From the NCBI RefSeq assembly GCF_000331305.1, contig NZ_KB217478.1:1208564-1272563 (forward strand): a DNA stretch of 64,000 nt, given 5' to 3'. The DNA comes from Calothrix sp. PCC 7103 (GTDB lineage: Bacteria > Cyanobacteriota > Cyanobacteriia > Cyanobacteriales > Nostocaceae). This document shows, piece after piece, positions 7,517 to 15,775 of the stretch; the first letter of the stretch is position 1; every line of letters begins with the position of its first letter. The position numbers and the translations under genes are program-made. The notes under the pieces are model-generated. The model ran no database searches and was not told where the DNA came from. It was given only the letters and a program-made list of their open reading frames with translations.

Positions 7517-9334
7517 ATGCCACAAGACCTTTCCCCACTTTGGATATCGCTTAAAACTTCACTGCTGGCAACAGTTATTACTTTCTTTGTTGGTATTGCT
7601 GCTGCTTATTGGATGCTTAACTACCGAAGCAAAGGTAAATCTTTGATTGAGGGAATTTTTGTTTCACCGTTGATTTTACCTCCTACAGTTGTTGGTTTTT
7701 TACTGCTGATGTTTTTTGGCAAGTTTGGACTTGCAGGACAATTTTTAGAGAAATTTGGAGAGTTTAGTATCGTTTTTAATTGGTATGGTGCTGCTATTGC
7801 GGCAACGGTTGTATCTTTTCCGTTAATGTATCGTACTGCGTTAGGCACCTTTGAACAGATAGACGAAAATCTGCTTTTAGTCGCGAAAACTTTGGGTGCA
7901 TCCCAAATGACGATATTTTGGCGAGTTATGCTGCCGTTGTCGGTTCCAGGTATTTTAGCAGGAACAACTTTGGCATTTGCGCGCGCGTTAGGTGAGTTCG
8001 GCGCCACGCTAATGCTAGCAGGCAATATTCCTGGGCAAACTCAAACCATGCCTTTAGCTATTTATTTTGCAGTTGAAGGAGGAGCGAATAACGAAGCATG
8101 GTTTTGGTCGCTAGTAATTATGAGTACATCTCTATCTAGTATTGTTGCGGTGAATATTTGGCAACAGTCACGAGACAAAAGAATGAAAACAGGGGGTGTA
8201 GAGACCGTACATGTCGCGTCTCAAAAATTTCGTAAAGACCGTACATGTACGGTCTGTAAAGATTCTGGTTTATTTGTAGATATAGAGAAAAATTTTCCTG
8301 GTTTTGATTTAAAGGTTACTTTTAATGTTTCAGGGGAAGTTTTAGGATTATTAGGAGGGTCAGGCGCCGGAAAGAGTATGATATTGCGTTGTCTTGCTGG
8401 AGTAGAAACACCAACCGCAGGAAAGATTATATTGAATGGACGAGTATTATTTGACTCAGCAAAAAAAATTAATATTCCTAGTCGTGACAGACGTATTGGT
8501 TTTTTAGTACAAAATTACGCGCTTTTTCCTCACATGACTGTAGCGCAAAATATTGCCTTCGGTTTACAAAAGGGTTTGTCTAATACAGCAATTAAACAAC
8601 AAGTAGAAACTCAACTTATAACAGTACAATTAGAAGGGTTAGGAGATAGATATCCCCATCAACTTTCGGGTGGTCAACAACAACGAGTTGCATTAGCAAG
8701 AGCATTAGCTTCGCAACCAGAAGCTTTATTATTAGATGAACCGTTTTCTGCTCTCGATACTTATTTGCGAAGTCAGCTAGAACAAGAAATGATAGACAGG
8801 TTAGCTAATTATAACGGCGCCGCTTTATTTGTCACCCATAATATGGAAGAAGCTTATCGAGTTTGTCCAAATTTGCTAGTGCTTGATAAAGGTTCATCAG
8901 TACAATATAGTTCCAAACACGATATCTTTAAACAACCTGCGACAGTTAGTGTAGCTAAAATTACAGGCTGTAAGAACTTTTCGCAAGCTGTCATTATAGA
9001 ACCCCAACTAGTTGAAGCTATCGACTGGGGTTGTACTTTAAAGGTTATTGAACCAATACCTAATCAATTATCTCATATCGCCATCCGCGCGCATCATATT
9101 AGTGTAAGCAATACTCCGAAGAAAGAAAATACTTTCCCTTGTTATTTAGCAAGAACTAGCGAAACACCTCATAGAATGACGTTATTTCTCAAGTTAAACT
9201 CTCCATCAAACAAGAATAATGATTATCACTTACAAGTAGAAGTTTTAAAAGAAAAATGGGTTGCTCTTAAAGATCAACCTTCCCCTTGGTATGTATATTT
9301 AGACCCTTTGCGCTTAATTCTACTTGAAGATTAA
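7517..9334 (+). CDS. modBC: Fused molybdate permease and ATPase ModBC
   Basis: A 605-residue fusion. Residues ~1-215 are the ModB permease with several helices and the EAA-type loop 'LLVAKTLGASQMTIFWRVML'. Residues ~255-605 are the ModC ATPase: Walker A 'GGSGAGKS' (~280-287), signature 'LSGGQQQR' (~381), Walker B 'ALLLDEPF' (~404), H-loop 'VTHN', and a C-terminal mop-like domain. ModBC fusions are known in filamentous cyanobacteria. The linker (residues ~228-250) is encoded partly by two copies of an interspersed palindromic repeat, giving an odd Cys-containing stretch. Confidence 0.92.
   Translation: MPQDLSPLWISLKTSLLATVITFFVGIAAAYWMLNYRSKGKSLIEGIFVSPLILPPTVVGFLLLMFFGKFGLAGQFLEKFGEFSIVFNWYGAAIAATVVSFPLMYRTALGTFEQIDENLLLVAKTLGASQMTIFWRVMLPLSVPGILAGTTLAFARALGEFGATLMLAGNIPGQTQTMPLAIYFAVEGGANNEAWFWSLVIMSTSLSSIVAVNIWQQSRDKRMKTGGVETVHVASQKFRKDRTCTVCKDSGLFVDIEKNFPGFDLKVTFNVSGEVLGLLGGSGAGKSMILRCLAGVETPTAGKIILNGRVLFDSAKKINIPSRDRRIGFLVQNYALFPHMTVAQNIAFGLQKGLSNTAIKQQVETQLITVQLEGLGDRYPHQLSGGQQQRVALARALASQPEALLLDEPFSALDTYLRSQLEQEMIDRLANYNGAALFVTHNMEEAYRVCPNLLVLDKGSSVQYSSKHDIFKQPATVSVAKITGCKNFSQAVIIEPQLVEAIDWGCTLKVIEPIPNQLSHIAIRAHHISVSNTPKKENTFPCYLARTSETPHRMTLFLKLNSPSNKNNDYHLQVEVLKEKWVALKDQPSPWYVYLDPLRLILLED
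8198..8260. repeat. Palindromic repeat pair inside modBC coding sequence
   Basis: GTAGAGACCGTACATG...GCGTCTC at 8198-8222 and the perfect 20-bp palindrome AGACCGTACATGTACGGTCT at 8236-8255 lie in frame in the linker between permease and ATPase. Confidence 0.7.
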
Positions 9335-9433
9335 TTACAACAAATATATTTAGATTTGATAAAGATAGCTTTTAAATAAGTATTAATATTGATTTCCATC
9401 AACAAAGTTGGTATTGCTTAAATACCAAGAAAC

Positions 9434-9550
9434 TTTTAGTGTATTGTGCTATGGTGCAAGCGGTTTTGAGTTCGTAAACCCCAGAGGTGAAACTGTTCGT
9501 GTTAGTGGACTTTCCTATGTCAGTAGTCCGGCACCAGTATCACCTTGATG
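9434..9550 (+). pseudogene. Possible gene remnant between modBC and arsM
   Basis: A short open stretch of about 38 codons reads 'YGASGFEFVNPRGETVRVSG' and ends 'SYVSSPAPVSP' before a TGA. It has no convincing start codon or ribosome-binding site. It looks protein-like and may be the tail of a decayed gene; no family is recognised. Confidence 0.25.
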
Positions 9551-9594
9551 TAGTTTATGACTTTTGTGCCAAAATTAGAACATATGCTGTGTTT

Positions 9595-10560
9595 CTAGCA
9601 ACATCCTCCTCCGACGTAATGCCAAGTTGAATTGGTGACTAAAATATCTTTGGGAAGTTTGGATAAATTATTCGCTGTTTTATCGCATACAGACATAGGA
9701 ATTCCTGCTTGTAAGATGTGACCGTTTTTATCATCAAAATATTCTTCTGCTCCACTATATATGGCTGTCTTGCCAGTAAATACACAGGCGCCATCTTCTG
9801 GAATAGGTACTTTGAAAGATACTGAGTCTAGACTTTCTAACAGCAGGTGTTCTGGTAGATGATAATTGCGAGCATCTAATAAACGGTATGGGCGCCGTGC
9901 CCGAATTTCTACTTGTCCAAAACCAACATCTATAATGCGCTCAATATATTCATCATATGTCAAGGCGCCTGATAAACACATTGCACGCAACCGTTCATCA
10001 CACTGTAAATGTTCTGGTATTGGACGTGTGGCAATCGGGTCACTCATTTGCAGGCGCCCACCTGGTTTCAATACTCGATACGCTTCACGCAACGCACGAG
10101 TTAAGTCAGATGGTTCAAATATATTAAACAAACAATTCTGTGCGACTATATCTACTGAAGCATCCTCAATTGGTAAATTAAAAGCATCACCTTCTCGAAT
10201 TTCAACAAAACTAGTGTCGAACCAAGAATTGTCTTTTGCCGCAGTTTCTAAATTAGTAGACGCAGCTTCACGCATTGCCGCTACTGGGTCAACTGCAATA
10301 ACCCCACCCGGACGACGAGAAAAGTAAGCAAACTGTAAAGCTTCAAGTCCACCACCAACACCAACGTATAATACAGTCGGCTGGTTACTCAATTCTGTAG
10401 GATGTACTGTAGTTCCACAACCATAGTTCATGTCCTGCATCTTACGCGAAACTTTTAAGTCTGGGAACTGTAAAGGTAGACTTTGAACACAACAAAGCCC
10501 TACTTCTGGTGTTTGAGCAACATCACTGTAAAATTGCGCTACGGTTTCTAGGTAAGTCAT
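9595..10560 (-). CDS. arsM: Arsenosugar-pathway arsenite methyltransferase ArsM
   Basis: A 321-residue SAM-dependent methyltransferase of the cyanobacterial ArsM type. Motifs are 'VLYVGVGGGLEALQFA' (SAM-binding loop), 'IREGDAFNLPIEDASVDIV', and 'LKPGGRLQMSDPIA'. Cysteines that can bind trivalent arsenic occur in 'GLCCV', 'NYGCGTT' and the terminal 'GGGCC'. It would methylate arsenite in the cytosol, supplying the substrate for ArsS. An OmpR-type regulator lies 81 bp upstream on the same strand, so the two may be co-transcribed. It converges on modBC. Confidence 0.85.
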   Translation of the reverse strand: MTYLETVAQFYSDVAQTPEVGLCCVQSLPLQFPDLKVSRKMQDMNYGCGTTVHPTELSNQPTVLYVGVGGGLEALQFAYFSRRPGGVIAVDPVAAMREAASTNLETAAKDNSWFDTSFVEIREGDAFNLPIEDASVDIVAQNCLFNIFEPSDLTRALREAYRVLKPGGRLQMSDPIATRPIPEHLQCDERLRAMCLSGALTYDEYIERIIDVGFGQVEIRARRPYRLLDARNYHLPEHLLLESLDSVSFKVPIPEDGACVFTGKTAIYSGAEEYFDDKNGHILQAGIPMSVCDKTANNLSKLPKDILVTNSTWHYVGGGCC

Positions 10561-10641
10561 GGAGATTTGAGATTACTCTTTTTAGTCTATCAACTTGTAC
10601 ATGTCTTTAGAAATCGGGTTTCGATAAAGAAACCCGCTTTC

Positions 10642-11328
10642 TTATTCACGCAAAACATAACCTACGCCACGCACTGTGTGTATTAATCGTTTTTCGTGTT
10701 CAGCTTCGAGCTTGATACGCAAATAACGAATATACACTTCAATTATATTAGAATCACCCATAAATGTATATCCCCAGACAGATTCTAAAATTCTATCCCG
10801 TGATGTTACCTGGCGCGGATGTGATATTAAATATTCGAGTAAGTCAAATTCTTTAGTTGTTAATTCTATATTTCTTTCCTTACGTTTTACTTGTCGCGTT
10901 TTTCGATGCAAGCTCAAGTCTTCAAATAGTAATAGGTCTGGGTCTAATTCTTGTGTCTTCCTGACATGCGCGCGTACTCGTGCAAGTAAGTCATCCGCAC
11001 TGAACGGTTTAACTACATAATCATCTGCTCCCGCATCTAGTCCTGCTACGCGGTCGCTAACTTCATCTTTTGCCGTTAACAATATTACTGGCACTTGATC
11101 ACCAGTCGTTCGTAAACGTCGGCAAATTTCTAACCCTGATAACCCAGGCAACATCCAATCTACTATTACTAAGTCAGGTTGTGACTCACGCGCTACATTC
11201 AAGCCTGCTACTCCATCATGCTCGACTGTCACTTTATACCCTAGATATCCAAGCTCCATCTCCACGAATCGTGCGAGCTTAACTTCGTCCTCTACTAATA
11301 ATATATGGGCTGTCATCGATTTTTTCAC
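10642..11328 (-). CDS. OmpR/PhoB-family response regulator
   Basis: A 228-residue two-component regulator: receiver domain (residues ~8-120) with the acidic pair in 'LLVEDE', phospho-acceptor Asp in 'VIVDWMLPG' and Lys in 'YVVKPFSADD'. It is followed by a winged-helix DNA-binding domain with 'ELTTKEFDLLEYL' and 'VRGVGYVLRE'. An in-frame ATG four codons later (MTAHILLVEDE) is an alternative start. No cognate kinase is adjacent. The position upstream of arsM makes regulation of arsM possible but unproven. Confidence 0.88.
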   Translation of the reverse strand: MKKSMTAHILLVEDEVKLARFVEMELGYLGYKVTVEHDGVAGLNVARESQPDLVIVDWMLPGLSGLEICRRLRTTGDQVPVILLTAKDEVSDRVAGLDAGADDYVVKPFSADDLLARVRAHVRKTQELDPDLLLFEDLSLHRKTRQVKRKERNIELTTKEFDLLEYLISHPRQVTSRDRILESVWGYTFMGDSNIIEVYIRYLRIKLEAEHEKRLIHTVRGVGYVLRE

Positions 11329-11767
11329 AGTTTTTTTCTTTAATTAACAACACAGACTCATCCGAACTAAAGCAACATTTTTTACATTTGTTTGACTTTC
11401 GATTTGATTTTGGTGTGTTATAATTTACATGCTACTGTAAACGTTAACACTCCAGATTATACAAGCATAATCTGAAATCAATTGATAAGTTTTGTTGCAA
11501 TATTATATTATTTTACTTATTTATGCTTAAAGATTCCTAGCTTCTTCACGAAGTCAGGAATCTATAACTTTCAAATAGAATTTAAGTATAATTTATACCA
11601 CAATATAACAGTGGTTAAAGGTCTAACGTAAAGCTATAAAGTTATTGAAATACTGATTGAAATACTCTGGCTATATTAATGTTGCGCGCGCTGAGTATAG
11701 CTTGTAGAGATACTTTAGGCATTCATTACAGTTAACACGAAGTTCTTTCATTAAGTCAAAACAAATA
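11329..11767. other. Intergenic region
   Basis: AT-rich spacer holding the response-regulator promoter side. A hairpin AGATTCCT...AGGAATCT lies at about 11531-11563. No gene seen. Confidence 0.4.
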
Positions 11768-12055
11768 CTAACAGTAAGCACTTACATCTTCGCCGCAGAC
11801 ATCTGCAAGGTAGCATAATGCTTTGAAGCGTAAATACACGACTTGTTCGTAAAAAGGATTTAACTTGCACATTGGGGGAATATGAAATAACTTCTTGCCA
11901 AATACTACAACATCACGTTCAAAGGGGCATTGAGAAGGAATAAGTTTACATAACTTATGTGCAAATTTTGAGTCTTTAATTTCGATAGATTCTAACCACT
12001 GACGGATAGGAAAGAGTATATCGTTTTGGCGTTGGAGTTGTGTAAAGGATGTCAT
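11768..12055 (-). CDS. Mo-dependent nitrogenase C-terminal-family protein
   Basis: A 95-residue protein matching the cyanobacterial family annotated as Mo-dependent nitrogenase C-terminal domain (PF06967). The sequence carries 'IRQWLESIEI', 'LCKLIPSQCPFERDV', 'HIPPMCKLNPFYEQVVYLRF' and ends 'LADVCGEDVSAYC'. Five Cys are conserved-looking. The name comes from resemblance to a tail on some nitrogenase proteins; the biochemical role is not established. Its own ribosome-binding site (AGGAGAA) lies upstream. Confidence 0.8.
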   Translation of the reverse strand: MTSFTQLQRQNDILFPIRQWLESIEIKDSKFAHKLCKLIPSQCPFERDVVVFGKKLFHIPPMCKLNPFYEQVVYLRFKALCYLADVCGEDVSAYC

Positions 12056-12395
12056 AATAGTTCTCCTGATATTTTAGTGTTTGTTTGGTAGTCGGGTTGT
12101 TATCCCTTCTATTACTTATATATGTCTATGTTTTTCAACTTATGCATGGGAGCATCCAGTTTTGGCAACAACTCTTACTACAGTTACCAAATTTAACTTT
12201 CCGGACAGTATGGTAAAATTTGGCAACGGATACAACGGATGTAACGGATAGCTCGCAGAATCGTAGGTTGTGGCGCCCTGACCCAGATATACAAAGGCGC
12301 TTGCATTCATCTATCGCTTTTACTTGACTTTCTCATTAACTTAAAGTTACACTGTTTTATAACGAGCGTTCAATATAAAAAAATAAAATTATATT
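12056..12395. other. Intergenic region upstream of tetR
   Basis: Contains the AACGGATACAACGGATGTAAC-type short tandem repeat seen also near 31940 and 38970, one GGCGCC, and the TetR operator described separately. Confidence 0.5.
12359..12376. promoter_or_regulatory. Putative TetR operator 1 (upstream of tetR)
   Basis: ATAACGAGCGTTCAATAT, an imperfect palindrome 19 bp before the tetR start, matching the consensus ATAACrAACGTTCGnTAT shared with three other sites. It implies autoregulation. Confidence 0.7.
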
Positions 12396-12977
12396 ATGCC
12401 AAAGATAGTAGACCATGATTTGTATCGCAAAGAGTTACTGAGTAAGAGTTTTGATTTGTTTGCGGCAAAAGGGTATGCGTCGATAACGATGCGTAAAATT
12501 GCTGAGGAGTTGGGGGTTTCTACGGGAACTCTGTATCACTATTTTCCCAATAAAAAGGCTTTATTTGAGCAGTTGGTGGAAGATATGGTGCAGAATGAGC
12601 TTTCTATTGCGACTGCGGAGTGGAAGACCTTAAAGACTCGACAGGAACGCGCGGAAGCTTTGGGTAAGTATTTGAATGGTAATCTTGATTATCATATTAA
12701 AAGCAGTTATTTAATGATTGATTTTTCTCAGCATCAAGATTCTGAAGGTTATATAGATAGTCCTTTTTGGCGCCGTTTATGCGAGCGTTATGAAGGTGCT
12801 ATTTATGAGTTTTTGGGTGTGGAAGACCGCGCGCTTGCTGATTTTATTATGTGTTTTGTTGATGGGGTGATTTTGGAAAGGTTGCTTGGTGTAAATACAA
12901 TTGATGTTGTTGAACAATGTACGCTGATGGGCAAGATGGTGAATGCTTATTTAGAAAAGTATGGATTTAATTCATAG
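12396..12977 (+). CDS. TetR/AcrR-family transcriptional regulator
   Basis: A 193-residue regulator with an N-terminal helix-turn-helix: 'FAAKGYASITMRKIAEELGV' then 'TGTLYHYFPNKKALFEQL'. The C-terminal ligand-binding domain is variable. It is followed 9 bp later by a TMEM175-like gene, then devB, in one likely operon. Palindromes of the same sequence precede this gene, the GNAT gene, devA and an SDR at 47 kb. It is probably a local repressor of an export regulon that responds to a small hydrophobic ligand. Confidence 0.88.
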   Translation: MPKIVDHDLYRKELLSKSFDLFAAKGYASITMRKIAEELGVSTGTLYHYFPNKKALFEQLVEDMVQNELSIATAEWKTLKTRQERAEALGKYLNGNLDYHIKSSYLMIDFSQHQDSEGYIDSPFWRRLCERYEGAIYEFLGVEDRALADFIMCFVDGVILERLLGVNTIDVVEQCTLMGKMVNAYLEKYGFNS

Positions 12978-12986
12978 GAGTTTTTT

Positions 12987-13703
12987 ATGATTAGTCAAGG
13001 ACTTGAGAAAGAAGATAAGTCTACTAATATGATTCGTCATTTGGCACGATTGAGCGATTGTATTTTTGCTTTTGCAATGGCTCTAATGGTTGCTGGTTTT
13101 GATTTTCCGGAAACAAAGGGGATGACGGATGCTCAAATAAATTCTTTTTTGATGGAGCAATTACAGCCGTTGGGTACTTATGTAATTACGTTTGTTTTGG
13201 TGGCTGTTTATTGGATTGCTCATTCGCAGCAGGTTAGTTATTATAAGCGTACTGATGAAACACACCTCTGGATTGGGGTTGTTTATTTGATGTGTCTTTT
13301 TCTTGTTCCTTTGTCGAATGATTTGTTGATGAATTTTTCTGAAAATTTGATGGTGAAGGTTTGGTTTAGTGTTAATATTTTTTTAATTGGTGTTTTAAAT
13401 TTTGTAAGTTGGACTTATGCAACTTATAATTATCGTCTTATTGATATAAGTTTGGATAAGAGTATTATTTTGAGTACGAGGGTTAAGGCTTTGATTGAAC
13501 CTGCTTTTGCTCTTGTTTCGATTGGGGTGGCTTTTTTGAATCAAGGTTGGTGGGATTATGTTTGGTTGGTGATTCCTGTTGTTTATTTTTTGGTGGAACG
13601 AACCGCAAAGGTCGCAAAGGTCGCAAAGGAAGAGAGTTCAGAGGAATTTTTGGGAATTATAGTAGAGACGCGATTAATCACGTCTGTACATCTATATATA
13701 TAG
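12987..13703 (+). CDS. TMEM175-like (DUF1211) membrane protein
   Basis: A 238-residue protein with about six membrane helices. The N-terminal 'RLSDCIFAFAMALMVAGFDF' is the diagnostic RxSD-containing first helix of the TMEM175/DUF1211 potassium-channel-like family. It lies between tetR and devB with short gaps. The C-terminal ~14 residues ('IIVETRLITSVHLYI') are encoded by an interspersed GTAGAGACG-type repeat, preceded by a CGCAAAGG tandem repeat, so the native end of the protein was probably altered. Confidence 0.75.
   Translation: MISQGLEKEDKSTNMIRHLARLSDCIFAFAMALMVAGFDFPETKGMTDAQINSFLMEQLQPLGTYVITFVLVAVYWIAHSQQVSYYKRTDETHLWIGVVYLMCLFLVPLSNDLLMNFSENLMVKVWFSVNIFLIGVLNFVSWTYATYNYRLIDISLDKSIILSTRVKALIEPAFALVSIGVAFLNQGWWDYVWLVIPVVYFLVERTAKVAKVAKEESSEEFLGIIVETRLITSVHLYI
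13605..13690. repeat. Short tandem repeat plus palindromic repeat in TMEM175-like 3' end
   Basis: Three CGCAAAGGT-type units (about 13605-13630) of the family also seen at 21706 and 32735 are followed by GTAGAGACGCG...ACGTCTGTAC (13672-13689). Both lie inside the coding frame. Confidence 0.6.
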
Positions 13704-13712
13704 AGGGGAAGT

Positions 13713-15104
13713 ATGAGTTTTAAAGTATCTCTCAAGTCTTTTAATGGTTGGATGGTTGGAATGATGGTTGCTGCTACTGCTGCGACTGGTGGTGTATTAT
13801 ATTATGGCGCCCAGCAGTTTGGTTTAAGTGGTAAACCTGTTGAAAAACCTCTTGAATTACCTCCTGTTACCAAAGTTAGTGCTTTGGGGCACCTGGAACC
13901 TGAAGCTGAAATAATTAAGTTATCGGCGCCTATCCCTTTAGATGGTGATAGAGTAGCTAGGGTGCTGGTGAAAGAAGGTGAGACGGTTAAAGCTGGTCAG
14001 GTTGTTGCTGTATTAGATTCAAGAGCTAGATTACAGGATACTTTACTCGTTGCTCAAAAACAAGTCAGTATGGCAAGGGCAAAGTTAGCACAAGTACAAG
14101 CTGGCGCCAAAACTGGACAAATTCAAGCTCAAAAAGCTACAGTAGCTAAACTGCAAGCTCAATCTGTTGGTGATAAGGTTGGACAACAAGAAATTATTGC
14201 TCGGTTAGAAGCTCAATGGCAAGGTGATAAACAAGCACAGTTAGAAAATATCGCTCGGTTAGAAGCACAAGCACAAGGTGATAAACAAGCACAACTTGCC
14301 AGTATTAGTAGGTTAAAAGCTGAGTTGAATAATGCAAATTCAGAATTGGGACGTTATCAGCAACTATATAATGAAGGGGCAATCTCAATTTCGCTGTTCG
14401 ATGGTAAACGCTTAAGTGTGGAAACTGCGAAACAGCAACTTAACGAAGCTCAAGCTGTGTTGAAACGGATTGAGACTACTTCTCTTAGAGAAATTAGTGA
14501 AGCTAAAGCTGTGTTGCAACGTATTGATGCAACTAATCGCAAGCTCTTAAGTGAAGCAAGAGTTGCGCTAAATCGAATTAACGCAACTGGCAATAAACAA
14601 ATTAGCGAGGCTCAAGCTACATTAAATAGTATCGCTGAAGTTCGTCCTGTGGATGTTCAAGCTGCACAAACTGAAGTTGATAATGCTATCGCTGCTACTA
14701 AACGTGCAGAAACTGAATTAGAACAATCTTACATTCGGGCGCCACTAAGTGGACAAATTCTCAAAATTCATACCCGTCCTGGAGAAAAGATTGGTGATAA
14801 CGGAATTGCAGATTTGGCACAAACGAGTCAAATGGTAGCAATTGCTGAAGTTTATCAAAGCGATATTGCTAAAATTAAACTTGGGCAAACGGCTAAGGTA
14901 ACAGGACAAGCGTTCCAAGGTGAAGTCAAAGGTACCATATCACAAATTGGCTTACAAGTGAGCCGTCAAAACACCTTTGCTAACCAACCAGGAGAAAACC
15001 TCGACCGTCGTGTCGTCGAAGTCAAAATTCGTATCAACCCTGAAGATAATTCACGTGTAGCTGGGTTGACTAATTTACAAGTTCAAACTTCGATTGATTT
15101 GTAA
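13713..15104 (+). CDS. devB: DevB-like membrane fusion protein (HlyD family)
   Basis: A 463-residue periplasmic adaptor: one N-terminal membrane helix, a biotinyl-lipoyl-like segment ('VKEGETVKAGQVVAVLDSRA'), a long coiled coil, the second lipoyl half ('YIRAPLSGQILKIHTRPGEK') and a beta-barrel tail. It links an inner-membrane ABC exporter (DevC/DevA) to an outer-membrane TolC-type channel. The coiled coil holds internal repeats of about 18 residues ('ARLEAQ.QGDKQAQL' twice and 'SEA.A.L.RI.AT..' about four times). In heterocystous strains the related DevBCA exports envelope glycolipid; here the cargo is unknown. Confidence 0.88.
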   Translation: MSFKVSLKSFNGWMVGMMVAATAATGGVLYYGAQQFGLSGKPVEKPLELPPVTKVSALGHLEPEAEIIKLSAPIPLDGDRVARVLVKEGETVKAGQVVAVLDSRARLQDTLLVAQKQVSMARAKLAQVQAGAKTGQIQAQKATVAKLQAQSVGDKVGQQEIIARLEAQWQGDKQAQLENIARLEAQAQGDKQAQLASISRLKAELNNANSELGRYQQLYNEGAISISLFDGKRLSVETAKQQLNEAQAVLKRIETTSLREISEAKAVLQRIDATNRKLLSEARVALNRINATGNKQISEAQATLNSIAEVRPVDVQAAQTEVDNAIAATKRAETELEQSYIRAPLSGQILKIHTRPGEKIGDNGIADLAQTSQMVAIAEVYQSDIAKIKLGQTAKVTGQAFQGEVKGTISQIGLQVSRQNTFANQPGENLDRRVVEVKIRINPEDNSRVAGLTNLQVQTSIDL

Positions 15105-15123
15105 CATTTTATTACTCTAATCC

Positions 15124-15141
15124 ATAACGAATGTTCGTTAT
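15124..15141. promoter_or_regulatory. Putative TetR operator 2 (upstream of GNAT/devC)
   Basis: ATAACGAATGTTCGTTAT has perfect 8-bp arms and a 2-bp centre, 17 bp before the GNAT start. It is the best match to the shared consensus. Confidence 0.78.
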
Positions 15142-15158
15142 AAAGAAGGAAGTCAAAT

Positions 15159-15773
15159 ATGCAAGCAACAATAACTAAGCTTGAAACATCACAAGTCAAC
15201 CAAGCTATCAAAGTTTTAGGTCATGCTTTTTGTCAAGACCCCATTTTTAATTATTTGCTGCCAGATAATTCTACTAATTCGCTCTTGTGGTTACTTCGTG
15301 TTGCTTTGAGACATAGCCATTCTTATAACCATACTTATACAACTACTAGCAATACTGGGCAATTACAAGGTGTTGCATCTTGGATACCCCCCGAAGGTTC
15401 TGGTAGCAGTGTAATACGTATATTACAAGCAGGCGCCTTAATTTTGCCGTTCAAACTAGGAATATCAAGGTTTGCACACACGCTTTCTTGGTCTTGGGCA
15501 ATGGAAGAACTGCATAAACGCAATATGTCGTCAAAACCTCACTGGTATTTATCGCTGTTAGGTGTTTCACCAAGTAGTCAAGGATGTGGAATAGGTGGTT
15601 TATTAATTGAACCGATATTGAAACAAGCTTGTCGTGACGGGTTGCCAATTTATTTGGAAACTTCAACCGAACTCGCTGTGCGGTTTTATCAAAAGCATGG
15701 GTTTAAGGTTGTTTGGGGTGGTGAGTTATTAAAGGGTAGTCCTTATTTATGGGCAATGGAAAGGGAGGCATAA
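15159..15773 (+). CDS. GNAT-family N-acetyltransferase
   Basis: A 204-residue acetyl-CoA-dependent acetyltransferase. The acetyl-CoA loop appears as 'LLGVSPSSQGCGIGGLLIEP' (Q-x-x-G-x-G type), followed by 'PIYLETSTELAVRFYQKHGF', the usual last strand and helix. It sits between devB and devC, two bases before devC, and carries its own operator-like palindrome. The substrate is unknown; a role in modifying the exported compound or in resistance to it is inference. Confidence 0.85.
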   Translation: MQATITKLETSQVNQAIKVLGHAFCQDPIFNYLLPDNSTNSLLWLLRVALRHSHSYNHTYTTTSNTGQLQGVASWIPPEGSGSSVIRILQAGALILPFKLGISRFAHTLSWSWAMEELHKRNMSSKPHWYLSLLGVSPSSQGCGIGGLLIEPILKQACRDGLPIYLETSTELAVRFYQKHGFKVVWGGELLKGSPYLWAMEREA

Positions 15774-15775
15774 TT

